Origin: Hydra vulgaris
Taxonomy: Eukaryota > Cnidaria > Hydrozoa > Anthoathecata > Hydridae
DNA length: 64,000 nucleotides
Reading direction: 5' to 3'
Assembly: GCF_038396675.1 (NCBI RefSeq)
Contig: NC_088933.1
Location: 39,288,501-39,352,500 of the forward strand
The translations under genes were made by a program, and so were the position numbers. Below, one piece after another: positions 51,886-64,000 of this stretch; the stretch's first letter is position 1; each line of letters opens with the position of its first letter. Below the pieces are notes generated by a model. It was not told the DNA's origin, searched no databases, and saw nothing but the letters and a program-made list of their open reading frames with translations.

Positions 51886-52611
51886 TCAAAAAGATTTTAG
51901 TAAAACATACCTGGGATCCTCTTTCTTTTTCTTAACTTTAAGTAGGGCTGGATATTCGAGGTACCCGCTTACTATTGACTTGTTTTCTATTAGGCGACGA
52001 CGTTCTTTCATGGCCTCATTGCGGCGTCGAGTTAGTGATGGTGAATACATTTGTTCAACCCGTATATTGTTTTTGGACATAAAAAAGATATTTTTTGTGT
52101 GTTCACTATCAGCCCATTTATGAAATTTAACAAAAATGTGGCTTGACTTAGTGCTGTTTTCGTTAACTTTTCCTCGATGACAGCGTTCGATCATGTCATG
52201 GGCATTTTTTGGGTCAACGTTAGCCGCTTTTGCGATGGTATCTGCAATAGTTAGTTTGGTATCAGACCAGGATTCCTTGGATTTGTTTGTGTTAATAGGA
52301 ATGTTTTTAAAAATCAGTGTCTTTCTTAAATTTCTGTTTACTTGGTCATCTAATGCCGCACTAAGCTTAATAACGTCTTCCGAAAATGTTTTATTTTCTG
52401 AGGTCAGATTGAGCAGTTGCTGTCGTATTTCATTAATATCATCAGTATTTTTTTGTACTGTAGATTTAATATTAGTGTATGCAATTTTTAGTTCAGCTAT
52501 ATCGTTTGTTATTTTAGAAAGACTTGTGTTTATTGCTTGTAGGATTTCTTTTTTTTGTGCATCTAATAGTGCTTTAATGTTTTTCATCGATATTTCTTGA
52601 TTATTTGACAT
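51886..52611 (-). CDS. LINE ORF1 protein (coiled coil plus RRM-like, nucleic-acid chaperone type)
   Basis: An intact 241-codon frame starting ATG 52611. Residues 1-90 are heptad-rich (ALLDAQKKEILQAINTSLSK, IAELKIAYTNIKSTVQKNTD, IRQQLLNLTSEN), a trimerising coiled coil of the L1-ORF1 type. Residues 95-200 follow the L1-ORF1 RRM pattern: RKTLIFKNIP, then AHDMIERCHRGK, HIFVKFHKWADSEH, then SPSLTRRRNEAMKERRRL, a basic C-terminal part. It would bind LINE RNA in the cytoplasm and help it prime. It is followed by ORF2 after about 540 bp, longer than usual, so ORF2 translation would need reinitiation or a separate start. No stop or frameshift seen. Confidence 0.8.
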   Translation of the reverse strand: MSNNQEISMKNIKALLDAQKKEILQAINTSLSKITNDIAELKIAYTNIKSTVQKNTDDINEIRQQLLNLTSENKTFSEDVIKLSAALDDQVNRNLRKTLIFKNIPINTNKSKESWSDTKLTIADTIAKAANVDPKNAHDMIERCHRGKVNENSTKSSHIFVKFHKWADSEHTKNIFFMSKNNIRVEQMYSPSLTRRRNEAMKERRRLIENKSIVSGYLEYPALLKVKKKKEDPRYVLLKSF

Positions 52612-52640
52612 TGTGAATTTTAGTTTTTATTTAGATAGAT

Positions 52641-53580
52641 TGATTAATTGACTTCGATTCACTTTTTTTTATTTTTATTTCATAGCGGTAATATATTGGA
52701 AAGATTTATTTGGATATTATTTGACACGTGGCTTTAGCTGGTTTTAAAAATTTACGCCATCTTACCTCTACTATGCCGGTACACGAAAAAAAAAGCTAAA
52801 AAGAAAAAAAGAAAAAAAAAAAAAAAAAGAAAAAAAAAAAATAGGGTTGATGTAGGGCAACTAACAGTCCTATGTTTATCTTTAAGGTTAAAATTATAAA
52901 TTTAACTATTCTGCTAATGAAAAATGTATATTAGAACAGTTAGAAAGCGACATAAAACATGAAAAAAAAAATTTTCATGTTTTATGTCACTATTCAACCA
53001 TGCCCTAGGTTGGTTTAATGTTACGATACTGGGCGATTTTTTATGACTACCGAATAGACACCAACAAAAAATATTTTTTCTGTAGTGTTTTAAAAATATT
53101 TTTATTAAAAATTTCATTAAAAACTATGATTTTTAAATTTTCAAGCTAAAAATTAAGTGTTAAGTGAATAGATTTAAACATTCTTTACAAATATTTTTTG
53201 TTAGCCTGTTTTTTTTTTTTTTTTTTTTTTAACCAGATGCTTTTTTTCCATCATATGTAGATGCTATTTCTTATAGCAACGATTCTTTCCTTTTCTTTTT
53301 TTCACTGAAGCAAATCTCCTGAGAACAAACATCACTTTAAAATTGCAAGAAGTCAAAGTCAAAATATAAGTTTAATGATAAAGTTTATTAAGGTTACTAT
53401 ATTTTTTATTTAATTTCAAAATACAGCAAGATTTTTTAGTCTTGCTGATTAATAGTAGGGTGTTAGCTATAGTGAGAATATATTAGAGTCATTAACCGGA
53501 AGATTTCGTAAAATTACGGGAAAGTAAAATTCTTTTGGAAATCAGGATTTTTTTTCGTACTGAATTTTACAAAACAAAAA
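52641..53580. other. Non-coding interval
   Basis: Includes the homopurine A/G stretch 52795-52842, a short inverted pair (TAAAACATGAAAAA / TTTTTCATGTTTTA, about 52953-52984) and a T-run (53210-53230). No gene supported. Confidence 0.5.
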
Positions 53581-53586
53581 TAAGCA

Positions 53587-53700
53587 TCGATGTTCATTTC
53601 GCAAATGCGAAATGAACATCGTATGTAGCGAAACGAACATCAAATGTAGCCGTTCGCAAATGCGAAATGAACATCAAATGTAGCCGTTCGCAAGTTGAAT
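53587..53700. repeat. Palindrome and tandem repeats of a TTCGCAAATGCGAA unit
   Basis: CGATGTTCATTTCGC and GCGAAATGAACATCG (53587-53620) form a near-perfect palindrome. Then about two repeats of GAACATCAAATGTAGCCGTT and CGCAAATGCGAAAT follow, and related CGAAAC motifs scatter to 54000. A foldback satellite-like repeat with unknown role. Confidence 0.7.
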
Positions 53701-54865
53701 TACGAAATAAAATTATTTTGCAACATACGAAAGTAGTGCATACGGAATTTGCACTTGCGAAACGAGCTCTTTCGCCAAAGACGTTTTGAAGTCTATAAAA
53801 TAATTTTGTTGGCCAAATGGATATATTTGTAATAAATAAAATTTTTATTTATTACAAATATGTATAATAAAATTTTATTTTCAGTATTGCAACATATGAA
53901 CATTTTAAGGTTTTACTTTTTAAAATAATGATGAAAAACAAATTTCTTTCGAAACGAAACTCTTTCGCACCGCAACCTGCGAAACAGTTTTTAACGGAAA
54001 AAAATTACGAAACACGATATAATAAATATATTTAATTACGTTTTATGAATCAAATATGTATAATTAACCATGTAATTAGAATATTAATTTTTTAAATAAT
54101 ATTGATTAAACTTCAAAAAAAGTTCAAGACTTTCATAAAGTATACTTTTTAGAATGTCATTTAATGAATAAGAATTAAATAATGAAAATAAAATGCCTAA
54201 AAGAAGCTCTCACTTGTTTTCAAATAGAATAATTTTATGTTTAGTAAGTTTCAATTTTTTTATTTTGAGGTGCTCTGTTAACTGCGCTTTCGCTTTTGTT
54301 TTACTTTATTTACTATTGAAGATAAAAAAGTTATGTCAGCTCTAGAAAAATGAAAAAAAAAACATAAATAAAATGTATATCATATTTCCAAATTTTATGA
54401 ATAGTTTCATTACGTAATTTTTTATTTTATGAATAATTTCACTATGTAACTTTTTTTGAATTACTGTGAACATCTCTTGTATAATATTATTAAAATAGAG
54501 TAATGTTTTTCTTGAAGTAATATTAACAAACTTTTTTTTGAAAATTTTCTTTTATTACAATAATTGCCATAATTCATCTTTATTTTGTTAAATTTTTTGA
54601 CTTCAATACTCTTTGCTAGCTTGTAATATAGTTTATAAAATATTTTCGTACTCCTTATTTGTAAAAATTTTCTTTTTCCAAAAACTTAAATGTTAAGTTC
54701 TTTATAATTAACAAGTTGGTATAAAGATGCAATAACAAGCTTAGCACAACCTCTGCCTCAGCTCAAAATTTACACTTTGCCATAATCCACTTTTATTTGG
54801 TTAACTTATTTGACTTCAATACTTTTTTTTGCGTTGAATTTAAAAACTCTAACCCAGTGAAAAAT
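53701..54865. other. Non-coding AT-rich interval
   Basis: Contains an inverted pair ATAAATAAAATTTTTATTTAT near 53831. No supported frame. Confidence 0.5.
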
Positions 54866-54869
54866 AAAA

Positions 54870-55110
54870 CCACGTCCCACGTGGGTTCCGCGTGGGTTCC
54901 GTGTGGGATTGATGGGATTTACGTGGGACGGATTTTCCCATGTGGTATCCGTATGGAAATTTGTCATCGTAAACCCATGTGGGTAATCCCACATTGATAA
55001 TCCCACATGTAACCCATGTGGGTAATCCCACATGGGTTACATGTGGGAACCATATGGTATTTACACACATGAGAAATCCCTCTTGGGTTTCCTGTGGGAT
55101 TTGCATGGGA
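54870..55110. repeat. CCCAYGTGGGWW repeat cluster
   Basis: A dense set of short inverted and direct repeats: CGTGGGTTCC twice, CCCATGTGGGTAATCCCAC twice, ATCCCACATGGGTTACATGT, GTGTGGGAT, CTGTGGGATTTGCATGGG. GC-rich compared with its surroundings. It has the look of the subterminal repeat region of an unrecognised transposon or a young satellite; I see no coding potential, and apparent frames are shadows of the repeats. Confidence 0.7.
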
Positions 55111-55560
55111 ATTAATTTGATAGCTGGAAACTAAAAAAAAAACTTTTTAAAAAAAACTAAAAAGAAATTTTTTAAATCGACATTGCATTGCGTTACGTTT
55201 ATATTGTGTGAAAATATTTTATATTAATATAGAGAATCGCAAGCAAGTATGTAAGTACCACGAATAATGTTTATCTTTCTTTATAGAAATAAGATTAAGA
55301 TTTGTGCAAATAGACGTATTATTAGGATAATATAATAGTTATTTGAATATAGATCTTGAGTAAATTATGTGCAAACAATAAACTGATGCAAGTTGAAATG
55401 TTGTTAAAGACCAATCTTGCATGCATGGGACACTGCAGTGTCCCACAAAGAAATTCAAGTTTAAAAGTAAAAGAATTCTCAATTTTCTTTATTAAAAAAA
55501 GAAAAAAGTAGGATAGAGATGGGTTTCTGTAACTTTTTTTATGCTCCAAAACTTTTAACT
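55111..55560. other. Non-coding interval
   Basis: A- and T-rich; no supported gene. Confidence 0.5.
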
Positions 55561-55561
55561 T

Positions 55562-55925
55562 TAGATATAATGAGGTCCTTAAGACTTAAGGGACTTACGA
55601 AGTACATTGAGGAACAAAAACAGGATATTTACAGAAACTTTTCAATTTTTAATCTGGAGTACCACAGTGTTATTGAGAATAAAGCCTCTGGGTCCAGTTT
55701 TCAAAGTAATATGATCTAAGTAATATGTAACTATATGTATAACTAGTTATACATATAATTTGTTATAAAAACTTATTTTTTTAAGGTTATGCTTGAACAA
55801 ATTAGTACCGATTAATTCAAATTTAAGATTTAGTTAATGTTCAAGTTAAAGTTTTTATTTATTCATTGTTTTTGTTAATTTTATATTTATTTGTTCAAAT
55901 TTATCAGTTGGTACTATTTTTTACT
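55562..55925 (+). repeat. Left copy of an inverted long repeat (partner 61530-61932)
   Basis: CTTAAGGGACTTACGAAGTA, ACAGGATATTTACAGAAACT, TTTTAATCTGGAGTACCACA and CTATATGTATAACTAGTTAT all occur inverted in the partner at 61.5-61.9 kb with moderate divergence. It is followed by AT-rich non-coding DNA (55926-56153) leading to a (TA)n tract. It may be a MITE or the flank of a P-type element, since the partner adjoins P-type coding sequence. Confidence 0.7.
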
Positions 55926-56148
55926 ACAGTAAGAATGTTTATCATTGTTGAACGTGATTTTATTAGTAACTTAATTTTATTTTCAACATATTTTGACAAC
56001 ACCCTTTGTATTTTAAATGATGACAGCTTTACTTTTCTATTGATGTTAAATTTATTACATTTTAATAACTCAGATTGAATCTTAACTGAATTATTGTAAG
56101 CTTTGTAGGGGTTTGTTGTGTATCAAATGGTGTTGTAAATAAAGTAAA

Positions 56149-56571
<423 letters not shown>

Positions 56572-56962
56572 GGATATGACTTTTTTGCAACCTACTAGGC
56601 CTGTATCGTAATTCAATGAACTTTTATGTAAAAAGAACGAATAGATGTTTCATTTTGACATATTTTGAAAAAAGGTCACCCCAAAACCAAAAAATCGAAT
56701 TTTCAATAGGTACACTTTTGTACAGTAAATGAATATTAAAGGCTGAAGATGTTGTAAGAGTCATACTCCTGTTGTTATTTTATTTATTTATGCAACATGT
56801 ACTGTGATATAACAAAAAACATTATGTGATATATAATTATACAAGTATTACAAAATTAACAGTATCAAAGCGTCTAGTACAACAATATACATAACTGTCT
56901 GTGTCTATAGGCCTACTGTGTTTAGTACATGGGTCACATGATGCTCACGTCTCATAAAGAGT

Positions 56963-58762
56963 CTATCGCTTATTACTTAGAATGAATCGAAGTTGCAGTT
57001 TGTCTTTCTTTCTGCAGGAAGCATACAGGTCTTGCATCACCTTGATTGCACGTTCAGCTATCTGATTACTTCGTGGTATGTCGATGACGGATGGCTCTTT
57101 CTTCCAGTGATTTTTGAATGACTGCAATGCCTTTTTGTAAGGCTTCAATACATCAGATAAATTCTTGAAGTCATTGTCATTGTACTTTTGACTACTAAAC
57201 CAATGTTCTGCCCACTCATATGAAATGAACCTGCAAACCTTCTCCAAATTCTTTCTCGCTTCAGGCATAAGAATGAACGCCAGAATGGCGAGAATGGCTC
57301 TTGAGTTCCATCTGGCATTGCTCATATTAGGAATGTTCTGAAAGTGAATCAGAGGGAAGTTTCTTTGTTCTTCATAGAACCTAAACACTCTTGTTAAATG
57401 GTACAAAAACTTCATATCGTCTCTCCACCCTGATTTATCAAGAATTTCTACAGTTCCATTCACAAACTTATCCTTCAGTTCATCATACTTATTCAACAGT
57501 TCAGACACAAATGGGTATTCAATGTTTGGAGATTTGGTATCACCCCCAAGTTCTTCGTCCATCACCAGACGGAGAATCCTGTCTAGTACGTGATGCTGAC
57601 AACCGATAAATTGTGGTATTGTGACACCCTTTAATTTAAACATACGTTGCAACTTCACAACAACTCCATTTCTCTTCCCAGTATTGACGTTTGTTGTATC
57701 AGTAATGATCATCTTAATTGAATTCCACAAATTGTATTCATCAATAAGTTTGGCAATTTTTTCAGCAACAGTTTCAGCTTTGCCATCTTTTAAACGCAGT
57801 GCATCAAGTTTCACGTCAGTTCTTTCATTCTGAAGTACAACTACCTGATATTCCTTATCATCTATTCGTTTGCCGTCAAAGTGTAAGGACCACTGTTCCA
57901 TTTTAAGTTGTTGTATCATTTCTTTTTTTAATTTACCTGCCTCTTTGAATATGGACTTGTAAATTGCTGATTGACTTGGAGTTGGAATATCAATACCTTG
58001 TTGTGATAATACATTGCATATTTTAGCAGCTTTCTTTGTGGAAACTCCACTTGATGTAACCATACTTACAGCAAATTTACTTTTGTAGTGCTTTCTAGTT
58101 TTTTTCTGAGTGTCCTCATCATCGTCTTTATCACCGTCGTCGTCTTCATCATCTTCACTCTTACTTTTTCAGTTTTCAGATTCAGTACCACTGTCTGTGG
58201 TAGACAGGACTTGTGATGTGGAAGGTATTGCTGTTCCAGACTGGACTTTCCTTCTCTTGGAAGGGTGAATGGTTTCTTTACTTGCCACTTGTCCTGTTGA
58301 GTACCCCACCTGTCCTTTACTTTCTTTTTGTAGGTGGTATAGACGTTTATCTTCCGAGGATAACCACTGGCCATTCACTTTCGTGATGTCAAATAATGCA
58401 TTGAGAACATCATATTTTCCACGCTTGACACATTCATCATAGACCTTCAGCACCTTCATAAGCTTTGCTCTTATCACTTGATCAGACACACGTGGAAAAT
58501 TCAGTTTATTGTCCCACAATTTTGTAATTTCCTTAGAAATTTGGTCTATTCGTTCTTTTCTTCCTTTAACATATGCTCCGAGAAACTGGTATCTTCCTAC
58601 GATCTGCAATTGAAGTGGTATTCTGGATTTTTCATCGAGTGAATGTTCTTCTACAGCCACGCTTCCTCTTCTTCTGTGTGACTCTTGAAATCTCACCAAA
58701 TTTTTAGTCCAAGTCTTCTTGTTCTTTGTTACTGTGGTATGACTTTTCTTGTGAGACATCAT
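56963..58762 (-). pseudogene. hAT-like transposase of an uncharacterised family, one in-frame TGA
   Basis: A single 600-codon frame from ATG 58762 to 56963, broken only by TGA at 58169-58171. Residues 1-140 are basic and helical, without a BED finger: VGRYQFLGAYVKGRKERID, ITKLWDNKLNFPRVSDQVI, VLNALFDITKVNGQWLSSED. Residues 190-225 are an acidic linker (EDDEDDDGDKDDDED). The catalytic-like part follows: WSLHFDGKRI (Asp about 296), IITDTTNVNTGKRNG (Asp about 355), IGCQHHVLDRILR (Cys-x-His-His), MSNARWNSRAILAIL, and SNQIAERAIKVM (Glu about 570), after which it stops. D, D, C/H and E in that order parallel hAT transposases. I know similar sequences only as uncharacterised invertebrate proteins. 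It could also be a domesticated gene, but its terminal repeats argue against that. Confidence 0.65.
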
Positions 58763-58769
58763 ATAATAT

Positions 58770-59245
58770 TGTTACGACTTTACGGATAGCTGAGCGTAAA
58801 TATCCGTTTAATAAAGTCGTTTAATTAATAAAATACTTTAACTGTATAGTAATCCAATTATAGTTCAATAATCCAGTCAATGTTGATAACAGTTCGATAA
58901 TCCAGTCCGTATCCTAACGATAATGCTACAACTACTTATACTTCGTACACTTACAGCGTCTTTAGTTCGCTACAGTAGTTCCTTATTAGCTCAGTTACAC
59001 GCAGAGTACTTCATAGAACTATTCACATTATCAACACTGAGCTCTGACAGCAGCTCGCTTATATAATTATTTAGAGCTTCCAGAATGTTCTACTAAGTTC
59101 TATAATCTTCTACAGTCTGTTACAGTCGTCTATATCACCGTGGTAACACAATGACGTCATCACATAACAATTCCAAGTATTTGCCGGCACACGGCCGTTT
59201 CGTTGCCATGGTAACGTGTGGCGTTATATTTATAAATTCATAACA
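58770..59245 (-). mobile_element. Solo LTR of an LTR retrotransposon
   Basis: 476 bp, starting TGTTAYGA and ending TCGTAACA in either direction, with the TG...CA rule kept. On the minus strand it has a CRE-type TGACGTCA and about 80 bases later TTATATAAGCGAGC, a TATA box, so its promoter probably points the same way as the transposase that starts eight bases downstream. An inverted pair (ACGACTTTACGGATA / TATCCG...AAAGTCGT) lies at its 3' side. There are no internal retroviral genes. Flanking bases (AATAT and AAATA) do not form an exact duplication. Confidence 0.65.
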
Positions 59246-59486
59246 AAATAATGAAATAAATAGAATTAAGCTGAGAATTAAGCTTAAGATTAAAACATCG
59301 GTCAAAAATGAATGTATAAAAATGGTAAATCAAATTTTTATTTTGGGGGTGACCTTTTTTTGTTGCAGAAAGCTATTTGGGCCTTTTTTCATGATTTTAG
59401 GTAAAAGTTCATCGATTTATGATACAGGAAACATTTTATTTGAAAAAAAATTAAAAAGTCATATCCCTAATATATATATATATATA

Positions 59487-60820
<1,334 letters not shown>

Positions 60821-60822
60821 GA

Positions 60823-60965
60823 TGGTATATCTGATTTGGTAATGGTATATCTGATTTGGTATAATATAAAAATGGTATATCTGATTTGGTATATCTGATT
60901 TGGTATAATATAAAAAATGTCTGATGGTATATCTGATTTGGTATAATATAAAAAATGCATATACC
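60823..60965. repeat. GGTATATCTGATTTGGTAT tandem repeat
   Basis: Five copies of GGTATATCTGATTTGGTA in units of about 18 to 40 bases, some separated by ATAATATAAAAAAT. A short minisatellite. Confidence 0.8.
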
Positions 60966-60969
60966 ATCA

Positions 60970-61932
<963 letters not shown>

Positions 61933-61937
61933 TATAA

Positions 61938-62703
61938 TGAGAAATCCACTCAGTTGGGGATCAACAGTTACAACTGCTGCGAGATATTGCTGAACTGTCA
62001 AATTTTATGAAACCTACAGGTAAGGATGTAAAACAGCTTACGCTAGATACTTGCAATGCAATAGTGCATTCATGTTATGGCTTTATTGATCTCGTAGAAA
62101 CTTTGTTGAGTAATGGAGCAAAGTATGTCTTATTATGTTGGTTTTCAACAGATCCACTTAAAAAAGCTTTTTCTAAGCTTCGACAGGGATCTGGAGGTAC
62201 TTACTTTATAAACGCTAAATCTGTTATTGAAAAAATTAATATTCAACATACTAAATTGATATTACAACTTGACATTCCTGTTGATGGTATCGATGGTCAT
62301 ACTTGTGACATATGTTTTAGAGATATTTCTACTGATGAAAAAGAACTTCTGGATAATATACATAATCTTAAAAGCTCAGTTAATAAATCTACATTAGTGG
62401 CTATAAGCAACATAGCTGGCTATGTGCAAAAAAGCGAAATAAAAATTCATGATGATTCTACCAATTATTATTATAAATATGGAAGTGGTGTAGTGGTAGT
62501 GCGCTCGCTTCATAAGCGAGAGGTTCGGAGTTCGATCCCCCACCACGTCCCTGGTAGTACCGCGCTCAACTTGTTTCTCCGCGCAGCGGCCTTGTTCGTC
62601 AAGGTTCGTGTTTCGGAGTTATAGAGTTGAGAGAGGGTTATAACCACAATTAAGTAGCCTCCTCATCTGTAGTGGCCTTTTGGGCCTTGAGGAGGTGAAA
62701 TAA

Positions 62704-62739
<36 letters not shown>

Positions 62740-62930
62740 ATTTGTATAGCCTAAACAGAGGCGGACTTGAAATTCCTTCTGATACTCTTGTCCAATGGTC
62801 AATATTTTGCTTTTTTTTTCAATGTGCTACTGACCCTTTATGCAGGACATTTTGTGTTACTCAGTTTCAGTTCATTGCTGCTAAATATAAATTTAAAATC
62901 ACATAAAAACAATGCAGAGTATAATCTAAT
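61938..62930 (+). pseudogene. C-terminal part of a P-type (THAP9-like) transposase, split by a SINE
   Basis: The frame reads SVGDQQLQLLRDIAELSNFM from about 61948, then KPTGKDVKQLTLDTCNAIVH, LLCWFSTDPLKKAFSKLRQG, SGGTYFINAKSVIEKINIQH and HTCDICFRDISTDEKELLD. After NYYYKY a SINE intervenes (62482-62736), and the frame resumes SLNRGGLEIPSDTLVQWSIF, CFFFQCATDPLCRTF and ends at a stop. The 'TDPLE--F---RQGSGG' and 'LNRGGL--PSD' motifs match P-type C-termini, including LSRGGLKCPSQ in the element at 40.3-43 kb. The catalytic parts and THAP domain are not in the window next to it. No stop before the SINE, so the SINE may have been the killing event. Confidence 0.65.
62482..62736 (+). mobile_element. 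SINE inserted in a P-type transposase gene
   Basis: Full-length copy: A-box GTGGTGTAGTGGTAGTGCGC, anticodon stem CTCGC-TTCATAA-GCGAG (loop centre CAT), B-box GGTTCGGAGTTCGATCC, body as in the other copies, tail hairpin CCTCCTCA...TGAGGAGG, then more than 30 A. The long pure A tail and intact stems suggest a recent insertion. Confidence 0.88.
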
Positions 62931-62939
62931 ATTCTGCTA

Positions 62940-63435
62940 AAGAATTACTCACTAATTACCACTCCCAAAATACTAAAGCTATCATAATTTATGTGAAAAT
63001 TAGTTTTGTAATTTATTATGCTATTTACTTGTTATGTTTTTTATTTTCTCATTAGCCTATTTGTCTCTCAATATGTTTGGATTTGTAAATATTTACCCTG
63101 TTGAGATATATTGATAAAACTTTTTTTTTGCTTGAATCAACTTTTGTTGGTGTTTTTTATTGTTGGTGATTTTTATTGTTACCATTTTTAGCAAAAAAAA
63201 TTAAAAATACAGTTATCTTTCTAATATATAGATATATACTTTGTTATGGTTCTGCTTGTTATTGATACTATTTAATTTTACATAAATATTCTTAATGAAA
63301 TTTGAAATACGAAAAATATGATTATCTTTTAACAATTTTTTGTTTTTTTTTTATATTTCCGTCTTTACTAGAGATTATTATTAGAAAACATAGACTGCCA
63401 TTACATCCTACCTAATATAAAAATATATCAATATA
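62940..63435. other. Non-coding interval
   Basis: AT-rich with T-runs; no supported gene. Confidence 0.5.
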
Positions 63436-63485
63436 AGTAACAGTGAAAGTTTAATCGGCCTTCAGTTTTTACGGCATTTTGCGCG

Positions 63486-63770
63486 ATGTCAAGGCCTGTT
63501 ATTATAGAAGGCCGTGTGGGTGACGAAAAAGTAAAGATGCTTTTGCATCCTGTGGCTATTGCACCCAACGTCTACATCATTGAAAAAGTAGGTTTTTACA
63601 TTTTTGTTTTTATTTTTTTGTTTAACTACTTATCCTAATTGATCACTTTTTTTCAGGATTCTCTTCATGGGTTCAAGCTCATTACGCATAATATGTGTTC
63701 AATTACCCATAATACGTTAGTCATTAAAGTAATAAATTGGGAAATAATTATTTGTGAAATATTGTAGTCA
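63486..63770 (+). CDS. Possible two-exon gene start, unidentified
   Basis: An ATG at 63486 opens 34 codons (MSRPVIIEGRVGDEKVKM, LLHPVAIAPNVYIIEK) ending exactly at a good splice donor GTAGGT (63588). A 69-base intron would end in CTTTTTTTCAG (63656), after which the frame continues DSLHGFKLITHNMCSITHNT to a TAG near 63770. Small introns with such sites are common in cnidarians. I do not recognise the protein. Just upstream, GGCCTTCAG...TTTTTACGGC and GGCCTGTTATTATA resemble the ends of the P element at 40.3 kb, so this may instead be transposon-derived. Low confidence. Confidence 0.3.
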
Positions 63771-63829
63771 TTAATGACTTCAACCTGGGTAATAATTAAA
63801 ATTGCTCGACTAATAAGGTTCCTTATTGA

Positions 63830-63834
63830 AATTG

Positions 63835-63920
<86 letters not shown>

Positions 63921-63923
63921 GTC

Positions 63924-64000
<77 letters not shown>
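63830..64000. repeat. (CT)n followed by (TA)n, running off the window
   Basis: About 45 CT units (63830-63926) with a few GT interruptions, then a TA tract to the window end. Confidence 0.95.

Larger units (their letters stand above)
47500..52640 (-). mobile_element. CR1/L2-like LINE retrotransposon, near full length
   Basis: Minus strand, with ORF1 (52611-51886), a spacer of about 540 bp, and ORF2 (51347-47752). The 3' side has TTTTGTTTTG repeats near 47600. ORF2 has a PHD-like finger, an EEP endonuclease and a reverse transcriptase. It is interrupted by a plus-strand SINE (48291-48562) and by an early stop. The 5' end is not sharply defined; a homopurine stretch (52795-52842) lies beyond it. 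Confidence 0.82.
56569..59469 (-). mobile_element. hAT-like DNA transposon, nearly intact, unusual transposase
   Basis: Ends: TAGGGATATGACTTTTT at 56569 and its exact inverse ending 59469. Further in, both ends share CCTGTATCRTAA and ATGAACTTTTA (about 56601-56627 and 59400-59430) and an AGGTCACCCC motif (about 56675; inverted, about 59345). The flanks are ATATATAT on both sides, compatible with an 8-bp duplication but uninformative because the host is a (TA)n tract. It contains one transposase-like gene on the minus strand and a solo LTR (58770-59245). Without the LTR it is about 2.4 kb. Confidence 0.8.

Noticed and set aside
52193..52600. 135-codon plus-strand frame
   Set aside because: Antisense of LINE ORF1; hydrophobic composition arises from the reverse of a Lys/Asn-rich coding strand.
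54806..55106. Overlapping minus-strand frames of 75 and 85 codons rich in Gly, His and Trp
   Set aside because: They translate the CCCATGTGGG repeats in several frames, which indicates a repeat and not a protein.

Overview
The window looks like repeat-dominated nuclear DNA of a cnidarian, most likely a Hydra-type polyp. That is an inference. It is very AT-rich, has many long (TA)n tracts, and carries Ginger, P/THAP, pogo, hAT, Tc1, CR1/L2-like LINE and Penelope elements plus a tRNA-derived SINE. There is no operon structure and no convincing intact cellular gene. Almost every coding stretch belongs to a transposable element and nearly all are broken by stops, frameshifts or nested insertions.

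Layout. 65-7251: two Ginger1-like elements head to tail, each bounded by CCGG and sharing the middle CCGG; they carry an integrase C-terminus and Ulp1-type protease remains, a small inverted-repeat element and a SINE. 7286-7636: a C-terminal fragment resembling bacterial Rpn/PD-(D/E)XK proteins. 11988-15314: a hAT-type MITE split by a pogo-like element (12384-15268). 16180-17735: remains of an uncharacterised invertebrate family. 18298-19312: LINE remnant. 20670-21246: tandem duplication and coding-like remnant. 21691-24201: hAT element with exact 8-bp target-site duplication. 26400-27690: remnant of the same protein family as 56963-58762. 29420-33306: element with CCCAG...CTGGG ends, twin hairpins and a broken spliced gene, inserted in a minisatellite. 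35160-35695: Tc1 remnant. 36348-38160: head-to-head Penelope copies with hammerhead-like motifs. 39780-42970: P-type (THAP) transposon inside a LINE fragment, with a 7-bp duplication. 44647-46950: second pogo-like element with a C-terminal PHD-like finger. 47500-52640: CR1/L2-like LINE with ORF1 and ORF2, ORF2 starting with a PHD-like finger and interrupted by a SINE. 56154-60260: one (TA)n tract carrying a nearly intact hAT-like transposon (one stop), itself hit by a solo LTR, and a 624-bp foldback element. 61938-62930: C-terminus of another P-type transposase interrupted by a SINE. 63486-63770: a possible two-exon gene start.

How the parts relate. The nesting gives relative ages: pogo is younger than its host MITE, SINEs are younger than the LINE and the P-type transposase, the P element is younger than the LINE at 39.8 kb, and the solo LTR is younger than the hAT-like element. 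The best candidate for an under-described system is the element at 56569-59469: its transposase-like protein has hAT-like acidic residues and a C-x-H-H motif but no recognisable BED finger, and its ends (TAGGGATATGAC) and TA-only 8-bp flanks fit a hAT-like mobile element.
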